From assembly GCF_016745255.1 (NCBI RefSeq), contig NZ_JADOEQ010000009.1, positions 1 through 64,000 on the forward strand: a stretch of 64,000 nt of DNA, given 5' to 3'. The notes below the pieces were generated by a model. That model had not been told where the DNA came from. It did not search any database and worked only from the letters and a program-made list of their open reading frames with translations. Below, piece by piece: positions 9,459 to 19,039 of this stretch (within the stretch, counting starts at the first letter, position 1; each line of letters starts with the position of its first letter). Source of the stretch: Enterococcus sp. BWR-S5. Its GTDB lineage: Bacteria; Bacillota; Bacilli; Lactobacillales; Enterococcaceae. The position numbers and the translations under genes were made by a program.

Positions 9459-9864
9459 TTCTGTAAAGCCCCCTAAATAAAATAGTTTTATATTTTCAAC
9501 AGCCAGATGACTGAATGAAACAAATGAAATATTGAAAAGCTGAACGAGTCGTTTAGCTTGCTAGCAATAAGAGTAAAATGAATACATGATGCTCTTCATC
9601 AGGGATTCATTTTCACTTATTGTTGAGCATGCTGACTCGTGAAGCTAGACATTGAAAAGCTGAACGAGCTTGTTCAGCTCATGCACGATATAAAAAACTG
9701 GCACCCAATTGGCTAGCTCCTGTTGCTGGTGTAACTGCTTCTTTAAGTGAATCAGTTACTCTCATTCTCGCTTCGCATACCATTCTACTAGTAGTTCCTA
9801 CACGAGTAGAACTGGCAATGCATCTCCTTGTCAGCCGATTCCTTCTACCATAATGAAAACGCGC
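9459..9864. repeat. Intergenic repeat elements between cdd and bmpA
   Basis: No gene is seen. A complete small repeat element at 9534-9650 is followed at 9654 by a second that starts with the same GAAAAGCTGAAC. The second is homologous over about 170 bases to 59448-59625. It contains the stems GTAACTG/CAGTTAC (9731-9759) and TTCTACT/AGTAGAA (9783-9811). Confidence 0.65.
9534..9650. repeat. Structured intergenic repeat with terminal motifs
   Basis: The element begins GAAAAGCTGAAC (9534-9545) and ends GTGAAGCTAGAC (9639-9650). The interior is an imperfect inverted repeat in which the left half (CAATAAGAGTAAAATGAAT) matches the complement of the right half with few changes. The same pair of termini bounds the elements at 59448-59674 and 59680-59795. 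Confidence 0.65.
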
Positions 9865-10260
9865 CTACATATCATCCTCTGAGAAAGCATATGGTAACAG
9901 CTTGGCAACGGTTGTCTCCAGCGTTACCCCATCATCACCGACAAGCGTCACAGGCATATCCGGTTCACAAAATTCTGCAATGACCTGACGACATGCACCA
10001 CAAGGAGAAATTGGGCGTGGTGTGTGACCTGCAACAACTAGGTGTTGAAAATTACGCTGCCCTTCAGAAACAGCCTTAAATATGGCCGTCCGCTCTGCAC
10101 AGTTTGTCAATCCATAGGAAGCATTTTCGATATTAATTCCCTGATACATCTGTCCATCTTCCGCGACAAGACAGGCGCCAACAGGAAATTCTGAGTACGG
10201 CACATATGCCTTGTTTAAGGCCTCTCTTGCAACATCGACCCACTCTGTTTTTGCAGTCAT
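9865..10260 (-). CDS. cdd: Cytidine deaminase
   Basis: A 131-residue protein of the homotetrameric bacterial cytidine deaminase family, converting (deoxy)cytidine to (deoxy)uridine. The zinc site is visible as CAERTAIF (Cys plus catalytic Glu) and PCGACRQV (two Cys). VPYSEFPVGA and GINIENASYG are the usual substrate contacts. It lies about 100 bases after deoC in the salvage operon and feeds pyrimidine nucleosides to Pdp. Confidence 0.95.
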   Translation of the reverse strand: MTAKTEWVDVAREALNKAYVPYSEFPVGACLVAEDGQMYQGINIENASYGLTNCAERTAIFKAVSEGQRNFQHLVVAGHTPRPISPCGACRQVIAEFCEPDMPVTLVGDDGVTLETTVAKLLPYAFSEDDM

Positions 10261-10357
10261 TTTCTTCCCACTCTTCTATTGTTTATTCTATTATAAATAC
10301 TGTTAAAGCTGTTAGTACAAAAATCAAAGACGTCATGTCTTTAACAGATGCTATCTA

Positions 10358-11020
10358 TTAGTACCCAGTTCCTGTTTCGCCGTCCATAATAGCCACACCT
10401 GCGCTGGTACCGATTCTTGTTGCTCCGGCATCAACCATTGCCTGTGCTTCTTCTTTGTTGTGGATACCGCCGGATGCTTTCACACCCATATCAGGACCAA
10501 CAGTACTTCTCATTAATTTAACATCTTCAACTGTTGCTCCTCCAGTAGAGAATCCAGTAGATGTCTTAACAAAATCTGCGCCGGCTTCTTTAGCCATTTC
10601 ACACGCTTTGATTTTTTCTTCATCTGTCAGCAAGGCTGTTTCGATAATAACTTTTACTAACGCTTTTCCGTCAGCCGCTTGAACCACTGCTTGAATGTCT
10701 TTCAATACTTTTTTGTATTGCTTCGATTTCATCGCACCGACATTTAATACCATATCTACTTCATCTGCGCCGTTGGCAATGGCGTCTTTTGTTTCGTATG
10801 CTTTAACTTCAGAAGTGTTTGCTCCTAAAGGAAAGCCGATTACAGTACAAGTTGAAACCTTTGTACCTGCCAATTTTTCATGTGCCAAAGCTACCCAATA
10901 AGGATTCACGCAAACAGAGAAAAACTCATATTTTTTTGCTTCCTCGATAATTTTCAACACATCTTCCTCAGATGCATTTGCTTTTAGTATTGTGTGGTCG
11001 ATCATTCGGTTTAATTCCAC
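10358..11020 (-). CDS. deoC: Deoxyribose-phosphate aldolase
   Basis: DeoC cleaves 2-deoxyribose-5-phosphate to acetaldehyde and glyceraldehyde-3-phosphate. The TIM-barrel class I aldolase motifs are present: IDHTILK at the start, [32 protein letters not shown] with the Schiff-base region and [14 protein letters not shown] with the catalytic lysine. The frame is open to 11158. I prefer the GTG at 11020 (giving [10 protein letters not shown], the family's usual N-terminus) because AGGAAAGG lies upstream at good spacing; an ATG at 11029 is too close to it. The C-terminus ends shortly after GTSAGVAI, normal for the family. Confidence 0.93.
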   Translation of the reverse strand: MELNRMIDHTILKANASEEDVLKIIEEAKKYEFFSVCVNPYWVALAHEKLAGTKVSTCTVIGFPLGANTSEVKAYETKDAIANGADEVDMVLNVGAMKSKQYKKVLKDIQAVVQAADGKALVKVIIETALLTDEEKIKACEMAKEAGADFVKTSTGFSTGGATVEDVKLMRSTVGPDMGVKASGGIHNKEEAQAMVDAGATRIGTSAGVAIMDGETGTGY

Positions 11021-11228
11021 GTTTAACATCCTTTCCTGTCGATTGAAGAAACTCATTCGAGGTCTTCCTCCACCCAATTCACCGTGCACACCTTTCGTGC
11101 AACCAGCAAAAAGAGCATCAGAAGAAAGAACAAACTTCCTCTTTGTCCGTTTTTCCATTTTATTTGTCTAAATCTGTTAAAAAACTACCTATAACCAAGC
11201 TTCAGACGACGATTTATACCTCTTTACA

Positions 11229-12530
11229 TTATAAGGTAATTATATCATGAATTAGAACAGGTTCCTCGCCTGAATCACCGATTTCAATATTTTTATAAAT
11301 CAATTCTTTTACTTCGTTAATCTCATTTGAATCCGCGTAGATTGTCAGTAAGGATTCTCCCTCTTCAACAGGCATACCAACCTTCTTATGAAGCTTGATA
11401 CCCACTGCATAATTGATGGCATCCTCTTTTGTTGCACGACCGGCGCCTAAAAGCATGGCAGCAATCCCAATCTCATTGGCAACAATTTTTTGTACAATCC
11501 CTGTGCTCTTCGCAGGAAGCTCAATTTGATACTTTGCAGTCAACAAACGAGCAGGATCATCAACAATTGTATCGTCACCGCCTTGGTTACGAATCATTTC
11601 TCTGAATTTCTCCAAAGCTTTTCCTGATGCCAGTGCTTCTTCAAGCATAGCGCGAGCTTCTTCCAACGTTGCTGCCTTCTCAGCCAGAACAACCATCTGA
11701 CTGCCAAGTGCATAGCACATTTCAACTAGATCCTCAGGTCCCTTACCTTGCAGGGTTTCGATTGCCTCTACAATCTCCAAGCTGTTACCGATTGCTTCAC
11801 CTAACGGCTGTGACATATCTGAAATTACAGCCATCGTGTTTCTATTTGCCAACTTCCCGATTCGCACCATGGTTTCAGCCAAGCGTCGAGCTTTTTCAAT
11901 ATTTTTCATGAAGGCGCCTTCGCCTGTGGTTACATCCAAAACAATGGCATCTGCACCGGCAGCAATTTTCTTACTCATAATTGAGCTGGCAATCAACGGA
12001 ATTGAATTCACTGTTGCCGTTACATCTCTCAACGCATATAATTTTTTATCGGCTGGTGCTAAATCACCGGATTGTCCAATCACAGCGACATGACTTTCAT
12101 TTACAAGTTGGATAAATCGCTCATCCGGCAGCTCTACCTGAAATCCCGGAATAGCCTCCAGCTTATCAATCGTGCCTCCTGTATAGCCTAAGCCTCTGCC
12201 TGACATTTTCGCCACGCTGACACCAACACTGGCTACTAGGGGAGCTAAAATTAAAGTTGTTGTATCACCGACACCGCCAGTAGAATGCTTGTCGACTTTG
12301 ATTCCCTGAATTCCGGAAAGATCAATCATTTCACCTGATTCAGCCATCGCCAGAGTCATGTCCGTAATCTCTTCATCCGTCATATCCTGATAAAAAACAG
12401 TCATCAAAAAAGCACTAAGCTGATAATCAGGAATATCGCCCTTTGTATATCCATCAATGATGAACTGGATTTCTGCTTTGCTCAGGCTGCCGCCGTCACG
12501 TTTTTTCTCAATCAAATCTACCATTCTCAT
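11229..12530 (-). CDS. pdp: Pyrimidine-nucleoside phosphorylase
   Basis: This 433-residue protein matches the nucleoside phosphorylase II family, acting on uridine, thymidine and deoxyuridine. The signature [16 protein letters not shown] lies near residue 80 and is followed by [23 protein letters not shown]. The catalytic region includes SSIMSKKIA, and the C-terminal pyrimidine-nucleoside phosphorylase domain is present. It is the first gene of the salvage operon and has a GGAGG site eight bases before the ATG. A LacI-type operator and a likely cre site lie in its upstream region. Confidence 0.95.
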   Translation of the reverse strand: MRMVDLIEKKRDGGSLSKAEIQFIIDGYTKGDIPDYQLSAFLMTVFYQDMTDEEITDMTLAMAESGEMIDLSGIQGIKVDKHSTGGVGDTTTLILAPLVASVGVSVAKMSGRGLGYTGGTIDKLEAIPGFQVELPDERFIQLVNESHVAVIGQSGDLAPADKKLYALRDVTATVNSIPLIASSIMSKKIAAGADAIVLDVTTGEGAFMKNIEKARRLAETMVRIGKLANRNTMAVISDMSQPLGEAIGNSLEIVEAIETLQGKGPEDLVEMCYALGSQMVVLAEKAATLEEARAMLEEALASGKALEKFREMIRNQGGDDTIVDDPARLLTAKYQIELPAKSTGIVQKIVANEIGIAAMLLGAGRATKEDAINYAVGIKLHKKVGMPVEEGESLLTIYADSNEINEVKELIYKNIEIGDSGEEPVLIHDIITL

Positions 12531-12591
12531 TCCAATTTCCTCCGAATTCCCAATGTTGTATTATACACTAAAAAAGGTCGTCTTAAAACAT

Positions 12592-12611
12592 TTGGTAAAC
12601 CAGTTTACTAA
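12592..12611. promoter_or_regulatory. LacI-family operator upstream of pdp
   Basis: TTGGTAAACCAGTTTACTAA is a 20-bp near-perfect palindrome of the LacI/GalR operator type with the central CpA in place of CpG. It lies between pdp and the LacI-family gene at 12666, so that protein is the natural candidate to bind here. A second copy of the 15-base core lies at 8192-8210. Confidence 0.75.
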
Positions 12612-12626
12612 CCCTTCTCCAAGAAA

Positions 12627-12640
12627 AAGAAAGCGCTTAT
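12627..12640. promoter_or_regulatory. Possible cre (CcpA) site
   Basis: AGAAAGCGCTTATA agrees with the catabolite-responsive consensus at twelve of fourteen positions and lies upstream of pdp. Carbon catabolite control of deoxynucleoside use is common in Firmicutes; here it is inference. Confidence 0.4.
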
Positions 12641-12665
12641 AAAACGAACATTACTATTTTTTTCC

Positions 12666-13679
12666 TTAAATGTCAATCATTCTTGTGCTGTTCCGTTCGA
12701 CGAACGTTGTTTCAAAAGTTTTATTAGGAATTTTTTTCACATCTCCATGAATGGCTTCCACTAAAAACTTCGCCGCATAATAGCCAATGTCAAAGGCCGG
12801 TTGATACACGGTTGTCAGGCTTGGTGCCAAATATTCAGAAATCTCCAGACCATCAAAACCGATAACAGAAATGTCTTCCGGAATGCGTAAATTTTTTTCA
12901 TAAATTGCTTGGTAAGCCCCGATTGCCATCTCGTCATTCCCACAAAAAATCGCCGTGACTTCTTTGTTTTTCAATACTTCCTTCGCTGCGCGATAGCCGC
13001 CCTTCAAAGTCAACTCACCACTTTGAATATAGTCCTCGTTTACAGGCAGTTGATGTTTTTTCAGCACCGCTCTGTAAGCTGCAAGACGTTCAGTTAATTG
13101 GTAATAGCCATGGGTTTCCTTCAGCATACCGATGTGCCGATGACCGTTGGCAATCAAATATTCTACTGCCTGTGAAGCACCTTCAAACTCCTCTACCAGC
13201 AGCTGCCCCTCTGCTCTGGTGTTAATCCCTCTATCAATCAATACCACCGGAAAATCAGATTGGCGCTGTCGTTTCAATACATGCTCCTGCGGCAGGACAT
13301 TGGGCGTCGCCAATATAATCCCATCCACCGATCGATGAAGCAGCTCAGTCACATACTTGGTTTCTTTTTCTTCACTATGCTTCGAGTTACATAATAGAAT
13401 CATATAGCCCAGCGAGTTCAGATAGGTTTCCACACCCTCAACCACTTTCGAAAAGAAAAAATCTGTAACATCGGGAACTATCATTCCAATCGTTTTTGAA
13501 TGCCTCGTAATAATATTTGAAGCAAAAAAATCCGGTTTGTATTGATGCTCTTCAACGATTTCCAGTACCTTTTTCTTTGTTGCCTCACTGAAGCGGCTGC
13601 CTTTATTGTTGAGGATCTGAGAAACCGTTGTTACCGAGACACCAGCCATATTGGCTATCTCTCTAATCGTCAGCTTCAT
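12666..13679 (-). CDS. LacI/GalR-family transcriptional regulator of the nucleoside cluster
   Basis: The protein (337 residues from the ATG at 13679) has an N-terminal LacI helix-turn-helix, IREIANMAGVSVTTVSQILN, followed by a sugar/nucleoside-binding periplasmic-type domain (IGMIVPDVTDFFFSKVVEG, CGNDEMAIGAY, ISVIGFDGLEIS). I chose 13679 because the HTH must be at the extreme N-terminus and GGGG-rich sequence precedes it; the frame extends to 13763. It sits head-to-head with the adenosine deaminase gene and just upstream of pdp, next to a matching operator. The effector is probably a nucleoside or a sugar phosphate, by context. Confidence 0.88.
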   Translation of the reverse strand: MKLTIREIANMAGVSVTTVSQILNNKGSRFSEATKKKVLEIVEEHQYKPDFFASNIITRHSKTIGMIVPDVTDFFFSKVVEGVETYLNSLGYMILLCNSKHSEEKETKYVTELLHRSVDGIILATPNVLPQEHVLKRQRQSDFPVVLIDRGINTRAEGQLLVEEFEGASQAVEYLIANGHRHIGMLKETHGYYQLTERLAAYRAVLKKHQLPVNEDYIQSGELTLKGGYRAAKEVLKNKEVTAIFCGNDEMAIGAYQAIYEKNLRIPEDISVIGFDGLEISEYLAPSLTTVYQPAFDIGYYAAKFLVEAIHGDVKKIPNKTFETTFVERNSTRMIDI

Positions 13680-13697
13680 CCCTGTCCCCCTCTCCCA

Positions 13698-13726
13698 TTG
13701 ACATGATGTGTATGACATGGTACATT
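13698..13726 (+). promoter_or_regulatory. Promoter of adenosine deaminase gene
   Basis: A perfect -35 TTGACA (13698-13703) is followed after 17 bases by TACATT. A direct repeat of TGACATG (13699 and 13713) overlaps the promoter and could be a regulator site. Confidence 0.6.
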
Positions 13727-13836
13727 CTTCGAAATACTTTTTTTCGAAATTCTTATTGAACAATCACATGATAGCAGAAATGTTCGGAAAAAAACAGATA
13801 AATGAAAATTTTATAATGAAAAGGAAGGTCGAAATA

Positions 13837-14874
13837 GTGAAGAGAGAAATTGTATCCAAATTGCCGAAAATCGAGTTGCATTGCCATTTAGACGGGTCTG
13901 TAAGTGTTGAAACTTTACTGAAAATTTCCAAGAAGACAAAACTCGGTCTTTCAGAAGATACCGAACAATTACGAAAATTGGTTACAGCTCCGGAAAACTG
14001 CCAAAATTTAAAAGACTATTTAACCTGCTTTGACGTTATTTTATCCTATCTTCAGACAGAAGAAGCATTAGAAATGGCTGCTTTGGATGTGATTGAGCAG
14101 GCCGCTCGAGATGGCATCTCTTACATAGAATTGCGGTTTGCACCAACGCAACATTTGGAGGATGGCCTGACATTGGTTCAAGTAGTCACCGCCGTTCTCA
14201 AAGGCTTGAACGCCGGTGAAGTACAGTATGGTGTAAAGAGTAATGCCTTGCTTTGCGGGATGCGCCACGATGAACGTGAAAAAATCGAAGAGGTTGTTCA
14301 GCTTGCAAAAGATTTTCAGAAAAAGGGCATTGTTGCCTTTGATTTAGCTGGAGACGAAGCCGCCTATCCACCAAAGGATTTTCAGGAAACGCTGGCCTTG
14401 GCGAATCAGTTAGACATCCCGTTGACTCTACATGCTGGAGAATGCGGCTGCGGGAAGAACGTCGCGGATTCTGTGACTATGGGCGCAACACGGATTGGTC
14501 ACGGCATCGCTTTGAAGGATACACCTGAATATTTTGAGCTGATGCGTGAAAAGAATGTGCTATTGGAAATGTGTCCTACTAGTAATTTCCAAACGAAAAC
14601 CGTCGATTCATTAGCCGATTACCCTTTCCGTCGATTTTTAGACGAAAACATTAAGGTATGTATCAACACAGATAATCGAACGGTTTCCGCTACTAATCTA
14701 GTGGAGGAATATATGAAGCTGTCTGACTGGTATCAATTAACCTATGAGGAAATGGCACAGCTGAATCATTATGCTGTAGACGGTGCGTTCATCTCTGAGG
14801 AAGAAAAGGCTGTCTTGCACCAACAGTTGGATGAGCAATACGGAAAATTGAACGAAAAGGAGATAGGACATTGA
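13837..14874 (+). CDS. add: Adenosine deaminase
   Basis: The protein (345 residues) belongs to the metal-dependent adenosine deaminase family that makes inosine from adenosine. Zinc and catalytic motifs are KIELHCHLDGSV at the N-terminus, LHAGECG with the second metal-site residues, RIGHGIAL and INTDNRTVS with the metal Asp. The frame is open from 13708, but the GTG at 13837 has AAGGAAGG eight bases upstream and gives the expected short N-terminus. It is transcribed away from the LacI-family gene and overlaps the following PhzF-like gene by four bases. Confidence 0.92.
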   Translation: MKREIVSKLPKIELHCHLDGSVSVETLLKISKKTKLGLSEDTEQLRKLVTAPENCQNLKDYLTCFDVILSYLQTEEALEMAALDVIEQAARDGISYIELRFAPTQHLEDGLTLVQVVTAVLKGLNAGEVQYGVKSNALLCGMRHDEREKIEEVVQLAKDFQKKGIVAFDLAGDEAAYPPKDFQETLALANQLDIPLTLHAGECGCGKNVADSVTMGATRIGHGIALKDTPEYFELMREKNVLLEMCPTSNFQTKTVDSLADYPFRRFLDENIKVCINTDNRTVSATNLVEEYMKLSDWYQLTYEEMAQLNHYAVDGAFISEEEKAVLHQQLDEQYGKLNEKEIGH

Positions 14875-15746
14875 AAATAAAAAGCTATGTGTTAAATGCC
14901 TTTACTAAAGACTATGGTGGAGGGAATCCTGCGGGAGTGGTCTTAGATACTGAACAGCTTTCAGAAAATCACATGCAAGCTGCCGCAAAAATATTAGGAT
15001 TTTCAGAAACAGCTTTTTTACTCCCTTCTGATAAAGCAGACTGGCAGATACGCTATTTTACTCCTGTTGAAGAAGTGCCGATTTGCGGACACGCTACTGT
15101 GGCATTATTTTCCGCCTTACTTCAATTAGAAGAAGCAGCCATCGGTTGGTATACAATAGAGACGAAGGCCGGGATTTTATCTATAGAAATTACTGAAAAT
15201 CAACAAATTTTTCTACAACAGACATCGCCACACTATCTGGATATCCTGCCTGCTGAGAAAATTGCGGCTTCCTTAAACCTTGCTATAGATGACCTCCACG
15301 AAGAACTGCCAATCCAAATCGTCTCAACAGGCTTGAAGGATATTCTTATTCCAGTCAAAAGTCTGGAAACATTGTCGCAAGTAACACCGGATTTTGAACA
15401 AATTACACAGCTTAGTAAAAAACATCACGTAACTGGCTATCACGTCTTTTCATTAGAAACATCTCAGCCGCAGGCGACAGCTCAATGTCGAAATTTTGCA
15501 CCACTATTCGATATTCCTGAGGAAAGTGCTACCGGAACATCAAATGCGGCGTTGGCTTGCTATCTGGCGCACTATCTGAGGAAAGAAGAAGAGATGAATG
15601 AAGAGGTCTTCATTTTTGAACAAGGCTACTCAAGGGGGGCACCTTCAGAAATTATTGCCAAGCTGTCTCAGAAAAAAGGTCTTATCCACGGTATTTATGT
15701 TGGAGGGACGGCATCTGATTACCTTGAGCGGGAATTGGAGGTATAG
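14871..15746 (+). CDS. PhzF-family isomerase/epimerase-like protein
   Basis: This 291-residue protein belongs to the PhzF/diaminopimelate-epimerase-like fold. Motifs include NAFTKDYGGGNPAGVVL at residues 7-23 and the active-site region PVEEVPICGHATVALF with two-lobe symmetry; EESATGTSNAALACYL marks the second lobe. It starts with TTG four bases inside the end of add, behind AAGGAG, so it is translationally coupled. The substrate is unknown; most members of this family are uncharacterised isomerases, and nothing in the context proves a nucleoside role. Confidence 0.8.
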   Translation: MKIKSYVLNAFTKDYGGGNPAGVVLDTEQLSENHMQAAAKILGFSETAFLLPSDKADWQIRYFTPVEEVPICGHATVALFSALLQLEEAAIGWYTIETKAGILSIEITENQQIFLQQTSPHYLDILPAEKIAASLNLAIDDLHEELPIQIVSTGLKDILIPVKSLETLSQVTPDFEQITQLSKKHHVTGYHVFSLETSQPQATAQCRNFAPLFDIPEESATGTSNAALACYLAHYLRKEEEMNEEVFIFEQGYSRGAPSEIIAKLSQKKGLIHGIYVGGTASDYLERELEV

Positions 15747-15749
15747 AAA

Positions 15750-15794
15750 AAAGCAGCAATCGACGCCTTCGAACATGGCATTGATTGCTGCTTT
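15750..15794. terminator. Bidirectional terminator between phzF-like gene and GH3 gene
   Basis: The arms AAAGCAGCAATC (15750-15761) and GATTGCTGCTTT (15783-15794) are exact complements. The A-run before the left arm gives a T-run on the minus strand, so it should also end the leftward GH3 transcript. Confidence 0.75.
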
Positions 15795-15945
15795 AAACGA
15801 ATCAACTACAGATTAGACGATTAAATACTAAACTGAAAATTGTGACTTAATCTGTCATTTCTCCCACTCTAATTCAAAGTAGGAGAATAAAAATTGTACA
15901 AGGTTTTCTCTAACCAAAGAATCAATCGTTGCTTTTATCAACTAA

Positions 15946-18381
15946 TTATTTTACATATTTTTCCGTACGCTCATCTGAAATTTGTCCTTCGTAGTTCAGA
16001 CCATAACCGAAATCATAGGTATTTCCTTCGGAATCTTTATACGATTCCATGTCGTGAGCTACATCTTCCTGCTGCTTCTCTACCGTTGCCATATCTGCCG
16101 GGAACTGCATTGGCAACAAGCCTTTTGGCTCTTGTTTGCCTAAAAGGATATCAAAGTACGCCTGATCACTGACAGAGAATCCTGTAACGATGGCATCTGC
16201 ATCCTTTTCAAACTCACTGACAACAACCGGATTCTTGGCTTTCAAGACAACAACCACCGGTACTTTCTTTCCTGTTTCTTTCTCGATGGCTTCACTTTGT
16301 TTTTTCGCATTTTTGAAGGCTTCCAAATCATAGCTGTTACTGATGATTGCCGTTTCTCCGTAGTAGCTGCGGTTTTCTTTCTTGCCGTCTGCCAGAATAT
16401 CTCCACTAATTGATGTTTTTCTGACATTATCACCATCTGCTTTATACGTTCCATATTGCAGGCTAAGCGGATAGAAGGTATCATCCTTCAAACCGGCGCT
16501 GCTGAATGGACTACCATTGTCAGGACTACCCATACCTACGACAATCATATCTACATCTTTCAAATCCGGTGCTTCAAAACCAGTCACTTTTCCATCCTTC
16601 TCAATCGGCGTATCTGTCAAAACTTCTTTAAAGTAGCCTTCTGCAATGTCCACACTCATGGTTGGATCAGCCGTATCTTTTGCGTCCGCAAATACTGTCT
16701 TAAACTCATGATGAATAGAGCTTGGAATATAAACAACTTTGTCTTTATAATCCTTCTCAACGTCGGCTTCTTTGATTGTCTCTTCACTGTTTTTCAGCAT
16801 CACAATTGAATCCAGCTGCGCTTGGTAGCCGTCTTCATTTTTCTCTTTACTGCCGACGATTTCAGTAGAATCTTCAAGTGACAGATATGGATTTTCAAAG
16901 ATTCCCGGAAGCATCATCATTTTCACTAAACGAGCGCCTGATTGTTGGAAACGTTCCTCAGCAGAAACATCTACATCGCCTTTTTCGTAGGCCTCATCCC
17001 AGATGTCATAGGCATCGAGAACCGGCTGGATGGCATTATTCCCGCCAAACATATCCACGCCCGTCAACAGCACTTCATAATGACGCTGCGCCACGGTTTC
17101 ATCCTCTACGCCCCAAGCCGTTCCAATCCCCAGTACATTATCGGGATCATCAATAGCTGAGGTTACCGTCCAGTCGGTACAAATGATTCCTTCGTACCCG
17201 TTGTCCTTACGCAGAATATCAATTTTATCCTTATCATAGGCAGAGCCCTTATTTACACCAAACAGCGGATTGCCATCCTTATCAATAGCCACTGAGTAAG
17301 AGCTCATCACAGATGCTGCTTCTTTCGTTTCACCATCCAAATTCAGTGCCCCATCAATAAATGGTTTCAAATGCTCTTCAAAATTATCACCAGGGTACAC
17401 CGCATATTTTCCGCTGTTCATATGTGATTCACGACCACCCTCGCCCATACCGTCTCCCGGAAAATGCTTCACCATCGCATTGATTGAGTCTGCTCCCCAG
17501 CCAATATCCTTGCCATCCGCATCATAAGAAGACTGCGAACCATCTACATAAGCTTTTGCCATATCTGTCGCTAATGCGGTATCTTCCCCAAAAGTTCCAT
17601 CTGCTCGCAGCCAACGCGGATCAGTAGCTAACTCAATTTGCGGACCTAAGGCTGTAGCAATCCCCATTGCTCGGTATTCTTCCGATGCTGCCTTGGCAAA
17701 CTTCAGCATAGTATCGGTGTCAAAGGTTGCTGCCAAACCTAAATTCGATGGCCAGCGAGAGATATCCTCCCCTTCTGCATTATATGCCGCATCTGAGCCG
17801 GCAGTACTTCGAGGATCTGAACTAAAGTTGACAGGAATAAATTTCTTGCCTTCCCCTGTACTCAATTCCTCTACATAGGCCTGCATCTCATTGTTCCAGT
17901 TCACCGCAGCTTCTACATCATTCCCTCCGGCATTCAAAACATTTCGCAGATTATCGTCCTTCAAATAGGCCTTCTGATCGTCTGTCAGTCCTTTTTCCGG
18001 TTCTCTTTCGTGGCTGCTGAACAGCATGAGTCCGGCAATCTCTTCTTTTGTCAACTCTTGAGCCAGAGATTTCGCGCGCGTGTCTATATCCTTACGCCAA
18101 TCCTCCCAGTCATCCAGCTTGCCATTACCATTCATATCCTTGAAAGCGTACGTGTAGTTGTCTTCCTCCACCTCTAACAGGCTGACACCACCATCTTTTA
18201 AATAGCCTAAAACAGCTCCGCCATTCGGATTTTCAACCTGGATATACGTCACGTTTCCTTCCGTTTTTTCTTCTGTCGTATATTTTTCCGGAGAAGCATC
18301 CTTCAATTTCTCTTCCTGATTACAGGCTGTCAGTAGTACGCCCAACGATAATAAAGTAATGAATTTCCCTGCTTTTTTCAC
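15946..18381 (-). CDS. Glycoside hydrolase family 3 lipoprotein
   Basis: An 811-residue secreted lipoprotein (lipobox LLTAC near residue 20). After the signal there is a segment DMNGNGKLDDWEDW that looks like an EF-hand calcium loop. The GH3 catalytic domain follows, with ALGPQIELATDPRW, MVKHFPGDGMGEGGRESH and the probable nucleophile Asp in GIICTDWT. A C-terminal alpha/beta sandwich domain contains VVVLKAKNPVVVSEF and FGYGLNY. It probably trims beta-linked oligosaccharides at the cell surface; the sugar is unknown. The promoter lies about 285 bases upstream and carries a cre-like site. No transporter gene sits beside it. Confidence 0.88.
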   Translation of the reverse strand: MKKAGKFITLLSLGVLLTACNQEEKLKDASPEKYTTEEKTEGNVTYIQVENPNGGAVLGYLKDGGVSLLEVEEDNYTYAFKDMNGNGKLDDWEDWRKDIDTRAKSLAQELTKEEIAGLMLFSSHEREPEKGLTDDQKAYLKDDNLRNVLNAGGNDVEAAVNWNNEMQAYVEELSTGEGKKFIPVNFSSDPRSTAGSDAAYNAEGEDISRWPSNLGLAATFDTDTMLKFAKAASEEYRAMGIATALGPQIELATDPRWLRADGTFGEDTALATDMAKAYVDGSQSSYDADGKDIGWGADSINAMVKHFPGDGMGEGGRESHMNSGKYAVYPGDNFEEHLKPFIDGALNLDGETKEAASVMSSYSVAIDKDGNPLFGVNKGSAYDKDKIDILRKDNGYEGIICTDWTVTSAIDDPDNVLGIGTAWGVEDETVAQRHYEVLLTGVDMFGGNNAIQPVLDAYDIWDEAYEKGDVDVSAEERFQQSGARLVKMMMLPGIFENPYLSLEDSTEIVGSKEKNEDGYQAQLDSIVMLKNSEETIKEADVEKDYKDKVVYIPSSIHHEFKTVFADAKDTADPTMSVDIAEGYFKEVLTDTPIEKDGKVTGFEAPDLKDVDMIVVGMGSPDNGSPFSSAGLKDDTFYPLSLQYGTYKADGDNVRKTSISGDILADGKKENRSYYGETAIISNSYDLEAFKNAKKQSEAIEKETGKKVPVVVVLKAKNPVVVSEFEKDADAIVTGFSVSDQAYFDILLGKQEPKGLLPMQFPADMATVEKQQEDVAHDMESYKDSEGNTYDFGYGLNYEGQISDERTEKYVK

Positions 18382-18666
18382 AATATTCCTCCGCTCTTTT
18401 TCGTTTTCAAATCCTATTTAATAAACCTGAAAGAAAACATACCAGAAATAGTCCTCCTTTCCGATCCCCTTCTGTTGGTGCATTCCTCCAGTAAGTACAA
18501 CCAATACCCAAGCAGCCGACACCTTTAGGAACAATCCTATCCAGCCATAAAAAAAGACCTGAATGAATCAAAAAGGAGCACGCCGGAAGGCATGTTTTTT
18601 GATCCACACAGGTTTAGCTTGCTTGTAAACAATCACTATCCAATTGGAAAATATTCTGTTCTATTC
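18382..18666 (-). other. Long 5' leader of the GH3 gene with hairpin
   Basis: From the predicted start site near 18666 to the gene there are about 285 untranslated bases. Around 18560-18605 an inverted repeat with outer arms ATCAAAAA/TTTTTGAT and an inner GCC-TTCC-GGC stem could attenuate or stabilise the transcript. A short open frame (18407-18607) here has no support as a gene. Confidence 0.4.
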
Positions 18667-18672
18667 CATTTC

Positions 18673-18709
18673 ATTGTAGAAGATAGGTCCGAAAATGTCA
18701 ACGCTTTCT
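18673..18709 (-). promoter_or_regulatory. Promoter and cre-like site of GH3 gene
   Basis: On the minus strand TTGACA (18701-18696) is spaced 17 bases from TACAAT (18678-18673). AGAAAGCGTTGACA (18709-18696) overlaps the -35 and matches the cre consensus in thirteen of fourteen positions, predicting repression by CcpA. Confidence 0.65.
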
Positions 18710-19039
18710 TTTTGCGTTTCCCAGAGAAAAATGGTTGCCAGATAAGTAGATATATAAGAAAAAGTCGCTTTCTTCTCTGATTTAAACAACACGTACTGAA
18801 ACATCCTATCAAGCGCTGTACAATCATCAAACGCGTTAGCTTTATTCACCTTTCAATTTTGTTCGTTTGCTGTTAGACCGTTCTATGGTGCAGTTTTGCG
18901 CCCCATGATAAGTTAGTAGGTATGAGTGTCTAGGTTGCTTTTCCTATAGGCTTTTACGAGTACCAGAAGCAAAAAGCCACTTCAATTAGATAGAAAATAA
19001 TATATTTCAATAACAAACCAAAGAAAAAGATGTGCTTTT
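18710..19039. other. Intergenic region upstream of the TraX-like gene
   Basis: I see no gene, hairpin or repeat here apart from AT-rich stretches that may carry the promoter of the rightward gene at 19040. Confidence 0.4.

Noticed and set aside
18407-18849. Several short frames (60-66 residues) on both strands upstream of the GH3 gene
   Set aside because: They overlap the predicted promoter and leader, have poor start contexts and look like chance frames.
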